NCBI RefSeq assembly: GCF_000817815.1
Contig: NZ_JPRD01000015.1
Coordinates: 310,001-374,000, forward strand
Direction: 5' to 3'
Source: Vibrio owensii CAIM 1854 = LMG 25443
Lineage (GTDB): Bacteria > Pseudomonadota > Gammaproteobacteria > Enterobacterales > Vibrionaceae
DNA length: 64,000 nucleotides
Positions 44,084-51,743 of this stretch are shown here, in pieces; the first letter of the stretch is position 1, and each line of letters starts with the position of its first letter. The position numbers and the translations under genes are program-made. The notes beneath the pieces were generated by a model. That model saw only the letters and a list, made by a program, of their open reading frames with translations. It did no database searches and was not told the origin of the DNA.

Positions 44084-44178
44084 CTCCGAGGAAGAGGACT
44101 AACGTTATACTGGCTTGGGCTAGCGCGTTAGTTCCTCCAGTATCGGTATGACTTAGATTCTATTTCATTATCTGTTCG

Positions 44179-44232
44179 GTTGGGGCTCCACCTTAAGCAT
44201 GTTGCTCGCAGCGTGCTTAAGGGAGTCCCAAC
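44179..44232 (+). promoter_or_regulatory. GTTGGGG-class hairpin (third copy)
   Basis: GTTGGGGCTCC..CCTTAAGCA pairs with TGCTTAAGG..GAGTCCCAAC across 15 nt, with the SD AAGAGA directly after. Same placement as the copy at 38875. Confidence 0.7.
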
Positions 44233-44247
44233 TAAGAGAATATGATG

Positions 44248-44430
44248 ATGAAACAATATGTAGAATACGAGCAGTCAACTAATACCGTTACGATCGATGG
44301 AAAGAAAAGGCATCTCGCTTCTCCTATTTTCTTCGTTGTCAGAAAAGATAGAGTCGGAGCTTTGGTGCTTGACTTACTTCGAAAAGAGAAACTAATCCGA
44401 CCTACAACTACGGAAGTGGTCGTGCGCTAG
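44248..44430 (+). CDS. 60-aa block-closing protein
   Basis: Three consecutive ATGs (44242, 44245, 44248); the last fits the AAGAGA spacing and the homologue at 38939. The alignment is TNT-V-x-I-DG, SP-I-F-x-V-V-RK-D-R-V-GA, ending V-V-V-R. It ends block 3, before a CCTGG-type hairpin and a decayed block leader. Confidence 0.7.
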   Translation: MKQYVEYEQSTNTVTIDGKKRHLASPIFFVVRKDRVGALVLDLLRKEKLIRPTTTEVVVR

Positions 44431-44733
44431 CCTGGGTGACCGGGCTAATACCTAAAGGTCTTATTTCAGGATTTTTAGGTATCGTTATGTTGATACACAT
44501 GACTTTTAAATCAAAATTTAAAGCCGCGTCATTCGCGGCTTTTTTTTTATGACTTATTGAACACTGATAGCAGCCAGTGATTCTCTGATCTAAACCACAT
44601 ACACAAGGTTCCTGATCTTATGCGCATGTATACGGCTGGGCAATTGGTACATGCTTAAATTCAATAAGCGTTACATAACAACTTAACCAACAATGGAAAT
44701 TTATATGGAATTAAATGTTACTGGAGGTAGCTT
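44431..44733. other. gene-less stretch: decayed block leader, terminator, promoter motif
   Basis: GCCTGG-gtga-CCGGGC and a degenerate long hairpin (ATACCTAAA...TTTTTAGGTAT) follow the block-closing gene, then a strong terminator near 44520-44549, then CTGATCTAAA (44585-44594), the recurrent promoter-region word, about 140 nt before the next gene. It marks the end of the first run of blocks. Confidence 0.55.
44520..44549 (+). terminator. terminator closing blocks 1-3
   Basis: AAAGCCGCG-tcatt-CGCGGCTTT followed by a long T run. Confidence 0.88.
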
Positions 44734-45495
44734 GTGACAGAAACAACTAAGGTGTTACACCTAGGCAGTCTCGTAGAGCAAGGTAATAACCAAATTGCAG
44801 AAATTAAACGTGAACAGAACGCTCCTGTTACGGCTACAGCACGCAATATCGGCTTTGTTGCATTTAGTTTGGTAGGTGTGATTCTGGCCGGCTTTATCGC
44901 TTTACAAATTATTACCGGTACCCTTGCTTTACTTGTCGGTGTTGGGGGTATGGCATTAATGTTCTATGCCCTCCGATATTTGAAGATGAACGATAAGCAC
45001 ATTAAGCAAAAAATGCGAAATCGTGTCATTGCAAACATGATTGAAGAGGCGAAAACTCGCAAAATCGAGACGCTTACAAATTTGGTCATAGATTCACAAA
45101 CTCGACTGGATGGTGCTCGCGCAGCCCGCGATAAAATGGGTGGATATGTCAATAAAGTGAAATCAAAACTCGCTGAAACTGACAAGTCGTCAAGTCACTA
45201 TACACGTATGTGCCAGATGGCTGAAAAAGTCGAAAAGGCCTATGAATTGGTACAGCAGAGTGTTGAACGGGCAGGGCACGCGCACAAAAATCTATCCTTG
45301 AAAGTGAAGGAGTACAAGGATATGGCTGAATTTAGCGAGATCGTAAATGATGCGATGAGCTTTGCTAAATCAGAAAAAGATTCGCTTGAAAATATGCTGG
45401 GTATGGAAGCCTTCGCTGCAATCGATCAGGACTTCCAAGAAGCGATGGTTACTATTGAAAACTCAGTTGCAGATTACGAACTAGACAACGATTAG
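44734..45495 (+). CDS. membrane-anchored coiled-coil protein
   Basis: 253 aa from GTG 44734, with GGAGG 8 nt upstream. Two membrane helices near 45-95 (IGFVAFSLVGVILAGFIALQ, LALLVGVGGMALMFYALRYL), then about 150 residues of heptad-rich coiled coil (KIETLTNLVIDSQTRLDGAR onward), somewhat PspA-like. First of a three-gene operon with a 59-aa membrane protein and a TAXI-type binding protein. No block-type leader; it uses the CTGATCTAAA motif class instead. Confidence 0.7.
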   Translation: MTETTKVLHLGSLVEQGNNQIAEIKREQNAPVTATARNIGFVAFSLVGVILAGFIALQIITGTLALLVGVGGMALMFYALRYLKMNDKHIKQKMRNRVIANMIEEAKTRKIETLTNLVIDSQTRLDGARAARDKMGGYVNKVKSKLAETDKSSSHYTRMCQMAEKVEKAYELVQQSVERAGHAHKNLSLKVKEYKDMAEFSEIVNDAMSFAKSEKDSLENMLGMEAFAAIDQDFQEAMVTIENSVADYELDND

Positions 45496-45505
45496 AGAGG
45501 GGCGT

Positions 45506-45685
45506 ATGTCAAAAGAACAAACTAAGCCTGAGGGCACAACTACGGTTATGCGAATTGTTGTCGCTGTTATCTTTACCATCGTATTGGCGTTGTCGGCTAT
45601 GAGCTATTTAGCTGGCAGCGATTCAACTGGCTCAAGTACAGATAGCTACCAAAACAATACAACGACTTCAGAAAGTCCGTTTTAA
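45506..45685 (+). CDS. 59-aa single-pass membrane protein
   Basis: ATG 45506 with GAGAGG upstream. Helix RIVVAVIFTIVLALSAMSYL, then a Ser/Thr-rich tail. It lies between the coiled-coil protein and the TAXI protein, so the three may form one envelope complex. Confidence 0.65.
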   Translation: MSKEQTKPEGTTTVMRIVVAVIFTIVLALSAMSYLAGSDSTGSSTDSYQNNTTTSESPF

Positions 45686-45709
45686 TTGATTAGAGAAAGG
45701 GAAGTAAAA

Positions 45710-46672
45710 ATGAAATTAAAAGCTACAGTGCTATCTATGATGGTAGCAATCGCGGCGGTACCCGTTTCGGCAAAAACACTAAATATGGGTACAGGCGGTA
45801 CGGATGGCAACTACTATGCAATGGGTCAAGACATTCAAAGTTACTGTGCTGACACTATTAGTACAGACTTGAATGTTGCTGAGACTACAGGCTCTGTCTC
45901 AAACCTACTTGGGATGATGAATAAAGAGTACTCTCTTGGCATTGTTCAAGAAGATGTGCTCAATTACAACGCAAAGCGTAACCCTAAAAAGGTAAACCAG
46001 AATCGAATTAAGATTTTGACTGGCTTGCATGAAGAGGCTGTACATCTTCTAATTCCAAAGGGCTACCAACCAAAAACGAATGAAAGCAAAAGTCTGTGGA
46101 GTAAATTTGGACTTGGTAACGACGATCAACCAAAGAAGTTTGAACTGTCGATGCTTAAAGGTCAGGAAATTGGATCGTGGGGAGGTTCCATGGTCTCAGC
46201 CGAGGCTCTAGGTTACTTCTTCGGCTTAAATATCCATGTGACTGAAGTGAAAAATAAAGGCGATGTTAACGATGTAAGCAAACCACTTGTTCTAGTTGGC
46301 GGCGCACCATATAAAGTTGTGCAGGACTACTTAGCTTCAGGTAAATGGACATTGGCTGCATTGAATTACGACGCAATCTCTCAGCAAGCTTCTTTCTACA
46401 GTAAGCAAAACGTGAACTATCAAATCGGTGGAAAGGTGCGATCTGTACCTACAGTTGGTGTTCGTGCTCTGTTGTTGGGCAAATCATTCCGCAAAAAAAG
46501 TCGCAATGAACCTATGACTGAACTCGCCACTTGTATCTATCAGAATGTAGCTGATTTGGCGGATGACCCGGACACCAATCCAAATTGGGGCTCGGTGTAT
46601 GATTATATCGATGGTGATGGTCAATCTAACTGGGCTTACTTCCCATTAGATGAATCAAAGCTTGAAGAATAG
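45710..46672 (+). CDS. orphan TAXI-family solute-binding protein
   Basis: 320 aa from ATG 45710. A signal peptide (ATVLSMMVAIAAVPVSA) and then the TAXI hallmark LNMGTGGTDGNYYAMG and ETTGSVSNLLGM, as in the periplasmic receptors of TRAP transporters (often glutamate-like ligands). There is no TRAP permease nearby, so a sensing or structural role with the two membrane proteins upstream is more likely than uptake. Ends at a perfect palindromic terminator. Confidence 0.82.
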   Translation: MKLKATVLSMMVAIAAVPVSAKTLNMGTGGTDGNYYAMGQDIQSYCADTISTDLNVAETTGSVSNLLGMMNKEYSLGIVQEDVLNYNAKRNPKKVNQNRIKILTGLHEEAVHLLIPKGYQPKTNESKSLWSKFGLGNDDQPKKFELSMLKGQEIGSWGGSMVSAEALGYFFGLNIHVTEVKNKGDVNDVSKPLVLVGGAPYKVVQDYLASGKWTLAALNYDAISQQASFYSKQNVNYQIGGKVRSVPTVGVRALLLGKSFRKKSRNEPMTELATCIYQNVADLADDPDTNPNWGSVYDYIDGDGQSNWAYFPLDESKLEE

Positions 46673-46685
46673 TCATTTCTTAATC

Positions 46686-46713
46686 AATAAGGCCCTAACG
46701 TTAGGGCCTTATT
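46686..46713. terminator. palindromic terminator, bidirectional
   Basis: AATAAGGCCCTAAC/GTTAGGGCCTTATT, a perfect 14-bp palindrome. Confidence 0.85.
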
Positions 46714-46814
46714 CACTTTGGATCATAATAGACTCGCAGTAGACTTCGAAAGAAGACACAAGGTCGAAAGTTTTTCTTATAGAGGGGGCTGGCAGTAGCG
46801 ACAGTTCTGCTATG

Positions 46815-46842
46815 TTGACCCCCAAGCTAATTTCAGTATAAT
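46815..46842 (+). promoter_or_regulatory. sigma70 promoter driving block-leader D
   Basis: TTGACC (46815-46820), 16-nt spacer, TATAAT (46837-46842). The predicted start near 46849 makes block-leader D, beginning at 46880, part of the transcript. Confidence 0.75.
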
Positions 46843-46879
46843 TGTTAAGCAGCAAACATCAGTAAGTTCAAAAAACAAA

Positions 46880-47075
46880 TCTAGCCAGAGGGAAATGTCC
46901 CAAAAAGGGTTTTCAATCTCTGCGCGGGCTTCCTTTCTTTATCCAAAATTCACTATTCCAAGTTATACTTAAGCACTCTTGTTAAGAGTTTTTTGGTATG
47001 CCACCTAATCAAATTTAAAGGTCGCCAGGTCGCACTGTGACAGCTTCTTACTAATGATTCTCCAGGTCGATTCGC
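46880..47075 (+). ncRNA. block-leader element D (initial type)
   Basis: CAGAG-ggaaatgt-CCCaaaaaGGG-ttttcaat-CTCTG, GCGCGGGCTTCC, long hairpin (about 46967-47003), GTCGCAcTGTGAC, then a degenerate tail without the full tag. Directly follows a consensus promoter. Confidence 0.6.
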
Positions 47076-47136
47076 ACATAGCGATCTACTTATTTCCTGC
47101 GGTGTTAAAATTCCATTAACCATATCGGTACAACAA

Positions 47137-47322
47137 ATGAGTCATCCTAATAACCCCTTAGAAGGTCGAGTACTAGCCGATCCAGCATGTTCTTTTTGGA
47201 TAAAGAAGCAGCTTGAGGCTACTAAGCAAAGAGACCCAATTGATGCGTTGAACGACGCTGAGTTACTCGTTGCTATTCTCAAGCAACGTTTGTCTGCAAC
47301 AGAGATTCCCAACAAAGGATAG
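47137..47322 (+). CDS. 61-aa hypothetical protein
   Basis: Soluble, helical, with DPIDALNDAELLVAILKQRL at the end. No clear SD before ATG 47137 and no SD-decoy leader. Not recognised. Four bases separate it from the next gene. Confidence 0.5.
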   Translation: MSHPNNPLEGRVLADPACSFWIKKQLEATKQRDPIDALNDAELLVAILKQRLSATEIPNKG

Positions 47323-47326
47323 TAAC

Positions 47327-47494
47327 GTGAAAGAAGCAACAAGTATGACGGCCAAAGAGGTGACAGTTGAATGCCCACACTGCGATGAAATGACAGAGGG
47401 TTATATCGGTGATCCAAGAGGAACAGAGGTAGAATGTGAACATTGCTCTCAGGCTTTTAAAATCCACCCGGAAGCCGATATCGAAATGCATTAG
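47327..47494 (+). CDS. small zinc-ribbon protein
   Basis: 55 aa from GTG 47327 (AAGGA about 8 nt upstream) or 49 aa from ATG 47345. CPHC and CEHC knuckles 20 residues apart form a classical zinc ribbon. Such proteins often bind nucleic acid or transcription factors. Confidence 0.65.
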   Translation: MKEATSMTAKEVTVECPHCDEMTEGYIGDPRGTEVECEHCSQAFKIHPEADIEMH

Positions 47495-47519
47495 TCAATA
47501 GGTCACTGATGCTAGAGTA

Positions 47520-47770
47520 AACTCACCAGTCTATATGCGCGGAGTGGCTGGTGGTTTTCTAAGTGCTTTTTATTAGAGCCTTTAGAAAACCCCCCCATAC
47601 TATCTCTTAAGATGAGCTTGTCACATTGTGACACCTCCTTTCTGATAGTTAGTAAATTAACGTGCGTGCAAATTTCAGCGAAGGTTGAATATCCGCATAA
47701 GGCGTAATTTAACAGATATTCACTGTGGAAATGAAGAACCCGGCCTACATCGGCAGGCGAAAATTGATTA
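47520..47770 (+). ncRNA. block-leader element E
   Basis: Opens with CACCAG...CTGGTG instead of the CCTGG hairpin, then the long hairpin (47557-47590), TCTTAAGAT, TGTCACATTGTGACA, TCTGATAGTTAGTAAAT, AACGTGCGTGCAAATTT, and the complete tag AGATATTCACTGTGG through CCCGGCCTACATCGGCAGG. About 180 nt of further gene-less DNA follow. Confidence 0.65.
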
Positions 47771-47948
47771 ACCAACCTTAAATTAAACTACCCATACAGG
47801 GGATTAACCTCCTTGTTATGGGATGGTCTATCCACAGAAATGCTTTTACGAGCTTTTCATGGGTACGAAATAATCCAAATCAAATAGCATACTCCTTCAT
47901 ATACTGATGGAAGCAAGCTATAACGAGTTCTAATTACATTTAATAAAC

Positions 47949-48029
47949 AACCCAACAGGGAACATTGCGCTCCCTACTGGGGCGTCGTGTGTCTCTAAAC
48001 TCTACTGATAAGTGAATAAGGAATACATG
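47949..48029 (+). promoter_or_regulatory. SD-decoy leader of the 48030 gene
   Basis: ACATTGCGCTCC pairs with GGGGCGTCGTGT at 11 of 12 positions. Central GTGTGTCTCT can pair with AGGAATACAT at the SD (one mismatch). Confidence 0.6.
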
Positions 48030-48854
48030 ATGAAAAACTTTAAATCAATTGAATTAAACCGTTCCCTAACAGGCAATATCGAGATTGATGCCAATACATC
48101 AATAACGATTTTGACTAAGTTAGAGTTGGCACGATTCCAACAATGCTTTGACCTTATAGATCAATTAAATCGAGATGTCGGTTTTTACACTACTGGTAAA
48201 GCATTGGTATATCCAGTCTCAAAGCATAATGAAGTTCTCGAGAGACTTAGTGTTGCCAGATACAAGTTTGAAATTGAGCAAATGAAGATAACGAAAGACT
48301 TGCCTAACAAAATTAAACATTTGTTAGAACGCAAGCCTGAGTTAACTGAGTATGCTGATGATATCAAATTAAAATCTGAGCAAATGATAGAAAGCTTTAA
48401 GTTAAAGGGTTTCTACTCAAAGTACTTTAATAAAAACGAGATCCTCAATCACGATATTGATGCCATGCTGCTTGATCTAAAAGAGCAACTTAAGCATTTA
48501 ATGAATGTGACGGCATTTCGCTTACGCAAAGCATCAACTGATAACGAAAAGTTTATTGATCAGTCTCATACTGAAGCTGATTTAACCTTAGTTGTCCTTG
48601 ATAACCTTGTGGCGAAGTGTCGAGACTTTGGTCATTTGGATAGTTCATTCCTCAATTACGGCCACAGTTTAAGTGTCCTGAGTGCTGAACTAGAAAATGT
48701 CGATGTATTCAATGGTTCGGATACAGATAGACCTAAATTGGAAGCAATTATCATGGAGATTGTTGATCTGATTTGCACCTTACCAGGAGCTAAGTCAACA
48801 AATCACCTTGAAGCTAATTCCGAGACGGAAAGCGAAGAAAAGTCGAACGCTTAA
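48030..48854 (+). CDS. hypothetical protein, array block 5
   Basis: 274 aa from ATG 48030 (AAGGAA 6 nt upstream); ATG 48027 and GTG 48012 are alternatives. Soluble, helical, charged, with FKLKGFYSKYFNKNEIL in the middle and an acidic end. Family not recognised. It heads the block carrying the PAPS-reductase-like gene. Confidence 0.6.
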   Translation: MKNFKSIELNRSLTGNIEIDANTSITILTKLELARFQQCFDLIDQLNRDVGFYTTGKALVYPVSKHNEVLERLSVARYKFEIEQMKITKDLPNKIKHLLERKPELTEYADDIKLKSEQMIESFKLKGFYSKYFNKNEILNHDIDAMLLDLKEQLKHLMNVTAFRLRKASTDNEKFIDQSHTEADLTLVVLDNLVAKCRDFGHLDSSFLNYGHSLSVLSAELENVDVFNGSDTDRPKLEAIIMEIVDLICTLPGAKSTNHLEANSETESEEKSNA

Positions 48855-48890
48855 TAGCCTTGGCTTAATTTATAACATTCTTCTTCATAA

Positions 48891-48968
48891 AACCCACTAG
48901 GGGAACTATTCATTCCCTAGAAAGGGTGTAGTTCCTCTTAACCTACTTAAGCTTAAAGGAGCTACAAA
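48891..48968 (+). promoter_or_regulatory. SD-decoy leader of the 48969 gene
   Basis: 5' arm GGGAACTA, central GTAGTTCCT, SD AGGAGCTAC; the second pairing is 9 of 9. Confidence 0.72.
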
Positions 48969-49976
48969 ATGAAAATAGAACAATACAATCAATACAATTC
49001 AGTAAGTAATACTGCGACAAAAACCAAAGGTGACAAGCTAGTTCATGTTGTCTCTTTTTCAGGTGGTCGCACTTCAGCTGTATTAGTTTGGCTAATGAAA
49101 ATTGCTATGGAACGTTATGGATGGAATGTAAAGTTTCTATTCTGCGACACTGGTGTTGAGCATCCAAACACGTACAAATTCATCCGCGATATCATTAAGT
49201 TTTGGGGTATTGAGCTGGTAATTTTGCGTGCTAAGGTAAATCCGGTACTTGGTGAAGGCAACTCCTATGAGGTCTATGAGCCTAAAGACTTGATGAACTC
49301 AGCAGTAATGGAACCATTTCAGCCTTTCATGGACATGATGATTAAGTATGGTACACCCTCAATTTCGGGACCGTACTGTTCAGAGCGGATGAAGAAGGAT
49401 GTGTGCCAAGCTTACTGCAATGACCATATAGGGCGTAATAACTACGTAACGTGGTTAGGAATGCGTTCTGACGAGCCAGATCGACTAACTCCAAAAGATG
49501 GTATCAAATACTTAGCTGATCTACTGGATATTGAAAAATCAGATGTACTTCGCTGGTGGAAGCAACAGCCGTTCGACCTCGATTTAGAGGAGTATGACGG
49601 AAATTGTATCTACTGCGTGAAAAAGTCAACTCAAAAGCTTGCAGCTGCAATACGTTCTAACCCGGGCTTCTTCCAAATGTGGAAATACAAGATCCGCGAC
49701 AAGAGAGTGCGTGTGAAAGATGGTTATGATCCCAAAGTCATGTACCGCGGCAAACTTTCTCTTGAAGGAATTGCTGCAATGTATGATGACGTGACTGATG
49801 AAGAAATAATTGAATCATTACGAGGCTCTCGCGGTGAAGATGTTGGCTCTTGCTCTGAAAGTTGCGAAGGATTTATTCCAGAAACTGCTATTGACTTTGA
49901 TGCGACAGCAAACAAGCTTTACCAAGAGTTCGAAGCAGAACTTGGTCTCGGCCAGTTTGAACTTGAACTAATTTAA
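48969..49976 (+). CDS. PAPS-reductase-like (PP-loop) protein
   Basis: 335 aa. FSGGRTSA near residue 29 is the PP-loop; FCDTGVEHPNTYKF and the later CSERMKK and CIYCVKKS cysteines match the phosphoadenosine-phosphosulfate reductase/DndC-like group, common in phages and plasmids. Possible activities are sulfur or nucleotide transfer onto nucleic acid. DndC acts in DNA phosphorothioation, but no other dnd gene is seen, so a lone modification or anti-defence enzyme is more likely. Confidence 0.8.
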   Translation: MKIEQYNQYNSVSNTATKTKGDKLVHVVSFSGGRTSAVLVWLMKIAMERYGWNVKFLFCDTGVEHPNTYKFIRDIIKFWGIELVILRAKVNPVLGEGNSYEVYEPKDLMNSAVMEPFQPFMDMMIKYGTPSISGPYCSERMKKDVCQAYCNDHIGRNNYVTWLGMRSDEPDRLTPKDGIKYLADLLDIEKSDVLRWWKQQPFDLDLEEYDGNCIYCVKKSTQKLAAAIRSNPGFFQMWKYKIRDKRVRVKDGYDPKVMYRGKLSLEGIAAMYDDVTDEEIIESLRGSRGEDVGSCSESCEGFIPETAIDFDATANKLYQEFEAELGLGQFELELI

Positions 49977-50041
49977 ACCCTAATCGGGTACTTCTTCCCG
50001 AACGAGGGGGGTAGTACCTGAATTTTTTCTAAGGACTACAT
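49975..50041 (+). promoter_or_regulatory. SD-decoy leader of the 50042 gene
   Basis: 5' arm GGTACT pairs with central AGTACC; the central GTAGTACCT pairs with AGGACTAC at the SD with one bulged A. Compared with GGAACT/AGTTCC an A-T pair has become T-A, a compensatory change. Confidence 0.72.
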
Positions 50042-50188
50042 ATGACAACGTTACCCCCTCCAAATGAAATAAACTCATTCAATAAAACTACTTGTACGCT
50101 CTGTAACGGTACAAATGGACATGCAATTGAATCTATGTTTCCATCAATTAAACAACGCCTTCAATGCGTAACAGGAGCTCTAATATGA
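50042..50188 (+). CDS. 48-aa Cys-containing peptide
   Basis: MTTLPPPNEINSFNKTTCTL then CNGTNGHAIE. CxxC plus His recalls half a DnaJ-type or Trm112-like zinc knuckle. It overlaps the next gene by four bases (ATGA), whose SD (AGGAGCTC) lies within this frame. Confidence 0.65.
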   Translation: MTTLPPPNEINSFNKTTCTLCNGTNGHAIESMFPSIKQRLQCVTGALI

Positions 50189-50724
50189 CTTTTTCTGATA
50201 CACATTTAGGCCATGACGAATACAACGCATTTGTCTTAGAGAATGTTGTTGATACTGATGGTAGCCGATGTAAGGTCGAATGTCCGAAATGCGGTAAAAC
50301 AGCGATACAGCGCGATTATGACCGTGTAGATGGTGGATGTGTCAATGCTTATGTAAGCGTTACATGCCAGGACTGCGATTATCATGATTGTGACGATGAT
50401 TACTGCTCTATCTGCGAAGCGAAGTATGACTCGGGTACCCCAGTTGGGTATGACGAATCTGCAATGCTTAGTTATTTACTTGATAACTGCTTGGAGACAG
50501 TAGCTGCAGGTCAAATAGTTGATCCCGTAGTCTGGAGCAAATTGAAGGCATTGGCATTCAATCTTCCTGAGGCGATTGGTTGGTTTGATACCTGTTTTGT
50601 CTGCGATCGCAGAGTTACTGTTAATACCTACAAAGAGTTTGTGAATTATGCACAGAGAAAATTGCTTGATGCCCGATTTACGATGCGGCTTGATAAGAAA
50701 ATTACTCTAGCTAAGACACTTTAA
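50185..50724 (+). CDS. Cys-rich zinc-binding protein
   Basis: 179 aa from ATG 50185 (AGGAG 8 nt upstream and ATGA overlap); a longer frame from 50164 is unlikely. Three CxxC-type pairs: CPKCGK, CQDCDYHDCDDDYC and CSICE, then CFVCDRRV. Probably binds two zinc ions. No known family. Confidence 0.68.
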   Translation: MTFSDTHLGHDEYNAFVLENVVDTDGSRCKVECPKCGKTAIQRDYDRVDGGCVNAYVSVTCQDCDYHDCDDDYCSICEAKYDSGTPVGYDESAMLSYLLDNCLETVAAGQIVDPVVWSKLKALAFNLPEAIGWFDTCFVCDRRVTVNTYKEFVNYAQRKLLDARFTMRLDKKITLAKTL

Positions 50725-50745
50725 TGAATTGAATGGATAATCACT

Positions 50746-51009
50746 ATGACAACTGAAAATGATAATAAGCAACCTTACTCAACTGCCTTTGCAATTCTGG
50801 TCAACGGTAAGTTACTTCACAGCCAACATTGCCCTCATGTTGCCGGACAAACAGCTGTTCGTCTCGGTATTTGGTGGCTTAAAGAGCTCGATGATCGAGG
50901 TTATCCAACCAACGCTGAAGCACTAGAGAATGCTCTAAAGCTGCAGAAGGAGTTAGATAGCACAGAAGGTTCGAATGTGTATTATGTGTCAGTAACCCCG
51001 TTAAACTAG
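50746..51009 (+). CDS. 87-aa hypothetical protein
   Basis: Soluble, mixed fold. FAILVNGKLLHSQHCPH and LKLQKELDSTEGSN. Not recognised. 22 nt after the Cys-rich gene and 9 nt before the next. Confidence 0.6.
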   Translation: MTTENDNKQPYSTAFAILVNGKLLHSQHCPHVAGQTAVRLGIWWLKELDDRGYPTNAEALENALKLQKELDSTEGSNVYYVSVTPLN

Positions 51010-51017
51010 GTGAAAAT

Positions 51018-51233
51018 ATGGCTATTATTTCGGAGAAAGGCTACCAAGATGCTTTAAGTGAATTACACTCTATGATCGAATGTCCGATTGACGGTTTGTA
51101 TGATGAAGACATCGAAAAATTGGTAAGTGAAATGCACGTATGGGAAGAAAAGCACCCACTTAAAGTGGAAGAAAATGAATCTCATAAAGCACAACTACAA
51201 AAACTAGGTTTTTGGGATAACAATCGCCCATAA
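51018..51233 (+). CDS. 71-aa hypothetical protein
   Basis: Acidic, helical (LHSMIECPIDGLYDEDIEKL). Last gene before a terminator; weak SD (GGTGAAAAT). Not recognised. Confidence 0.55.
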   Translation: MAIISEKGYQDALSELHSMIECPIDGLYDEDIEKLVSEMHVWEEKHPLKVEENESHKAQLQKLGFWDNNRP

Positions 51234-51261
51234 CTGATAAAACGCCTAAATTGGTTGAATA

Positions 51262-51289
51262 TACAGTGCTCCATTTGGGGCACTGTTAT
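51262..51289 (+). terminator. terminator of the 48-51 kb block
   Basis: ACAGTGCTCC-attt-GGGGCACTGT followed by TATATTACTTT. Confidence 0.65.
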
Positions 51290-51324
51290 ATTACTTTGAC
51301 AACATGTACAAAATATGTGATCTT

Positions 51325-51444
51325 ATGATCTCTTCACCCATCACTAAAAAACTTCTCTTGCCAGAGGGAGTGTCCCATTCAAAGGGTTTTCAATCTCTGC
51401 GCGGGCTTCCAAGTTATATCTCAAATAAACCATTTATTATCTAA
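51325..51444 (+). CDS. possible 39-aa peptide carrying the SLRGLP string
   Basis: ATG 51325 opens MISSPITKKLLLPEG, then VSHSKGFQSLRGLPSYIS, stop at 51442. It shares LLLPEG-x-S and FQSLRGLP-x-YI with the frame at 62849. But no clear SD is present and the other three copies of the module lack a start codon in this frame, so the identity may come from RNA structure. Confidence 0.35.
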   Translation: MISSPITKKLLLPEGVSHSKGFQSLRGLPSYISNKPFII

Positions 51445-51650
51445 GCGTTCTCTTAGGAGTGCTTTTAGATAACCACCCCTTACTATCTCTTAAGATGCCA
51501 CTGTCACATTGTGACACCTCTTTTTGATAGTTAGTAAATTAACGTGCGTGCAAATTTTGGCATAGGTCAAACATGAGCATTAGGCGTGATTTAGCAGATA
51601 TTCACTGCGGCAATGAAGAACCCGGCCTACATCGGCAGGAAAAAATTGAT
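51352..51650 (+). ncRNA. block-leader element F (initial type)
   Basis: CAGAG/CTCTG stem with CCC/GGG hairpin, GCGCGGGCTTCC, long hairpin (about 51440-51478), TGTCACATTGTGACA and full tag. Positions 51525-51639 (115 nt) are identical to 63189-63303 in element I. Confidence 0.65.
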
Positions 51651-51667
51651 ACTAAACCATTAAAAAC

Positions 51668-51743
51668 TAACCCTCTCTGGGAGCTATATTCTCCCTTTGT
51701 TGGGATGTAGTTCCTTTATTAACTTTCAAATTGGAGCTACATA
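51668..51743 (+). promoter_or_regulatory. SD-decoy leader of the 51744 gene
   Basis: 5' arm GGAGCTATAT is almost the SD region itself (GGAGCTACAT). Central ATGTAGTTCC pairs 10 of 10 with either. Confidence 0.78.

Noticed and set aside
38875..44232. Integron attC sites suggested by GTTGGGG/CCCCAAC ends
   Set aside because: attC runs RYYYAAC...GTTRRRY; here the order is reversed on both strands, no integrase is present, and the hairpin precedes genes directly with an SD beside it.
46880..46945. tRNA or tmRNA gene, because copy A has GGGTTCAAGT and a closing AACTAG/CTAGTT
   Set aside because: No acceptor, D-arm or anticodon arm can be fitted, and the T-loop-like sequence is absent in the other copies.
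48969..49976. DNA phosphorothioation (dnd) system
   Set aside because: Only a DndC-like PP-loop protein is present; no dndA, B, D, E or restriction partners in the window.
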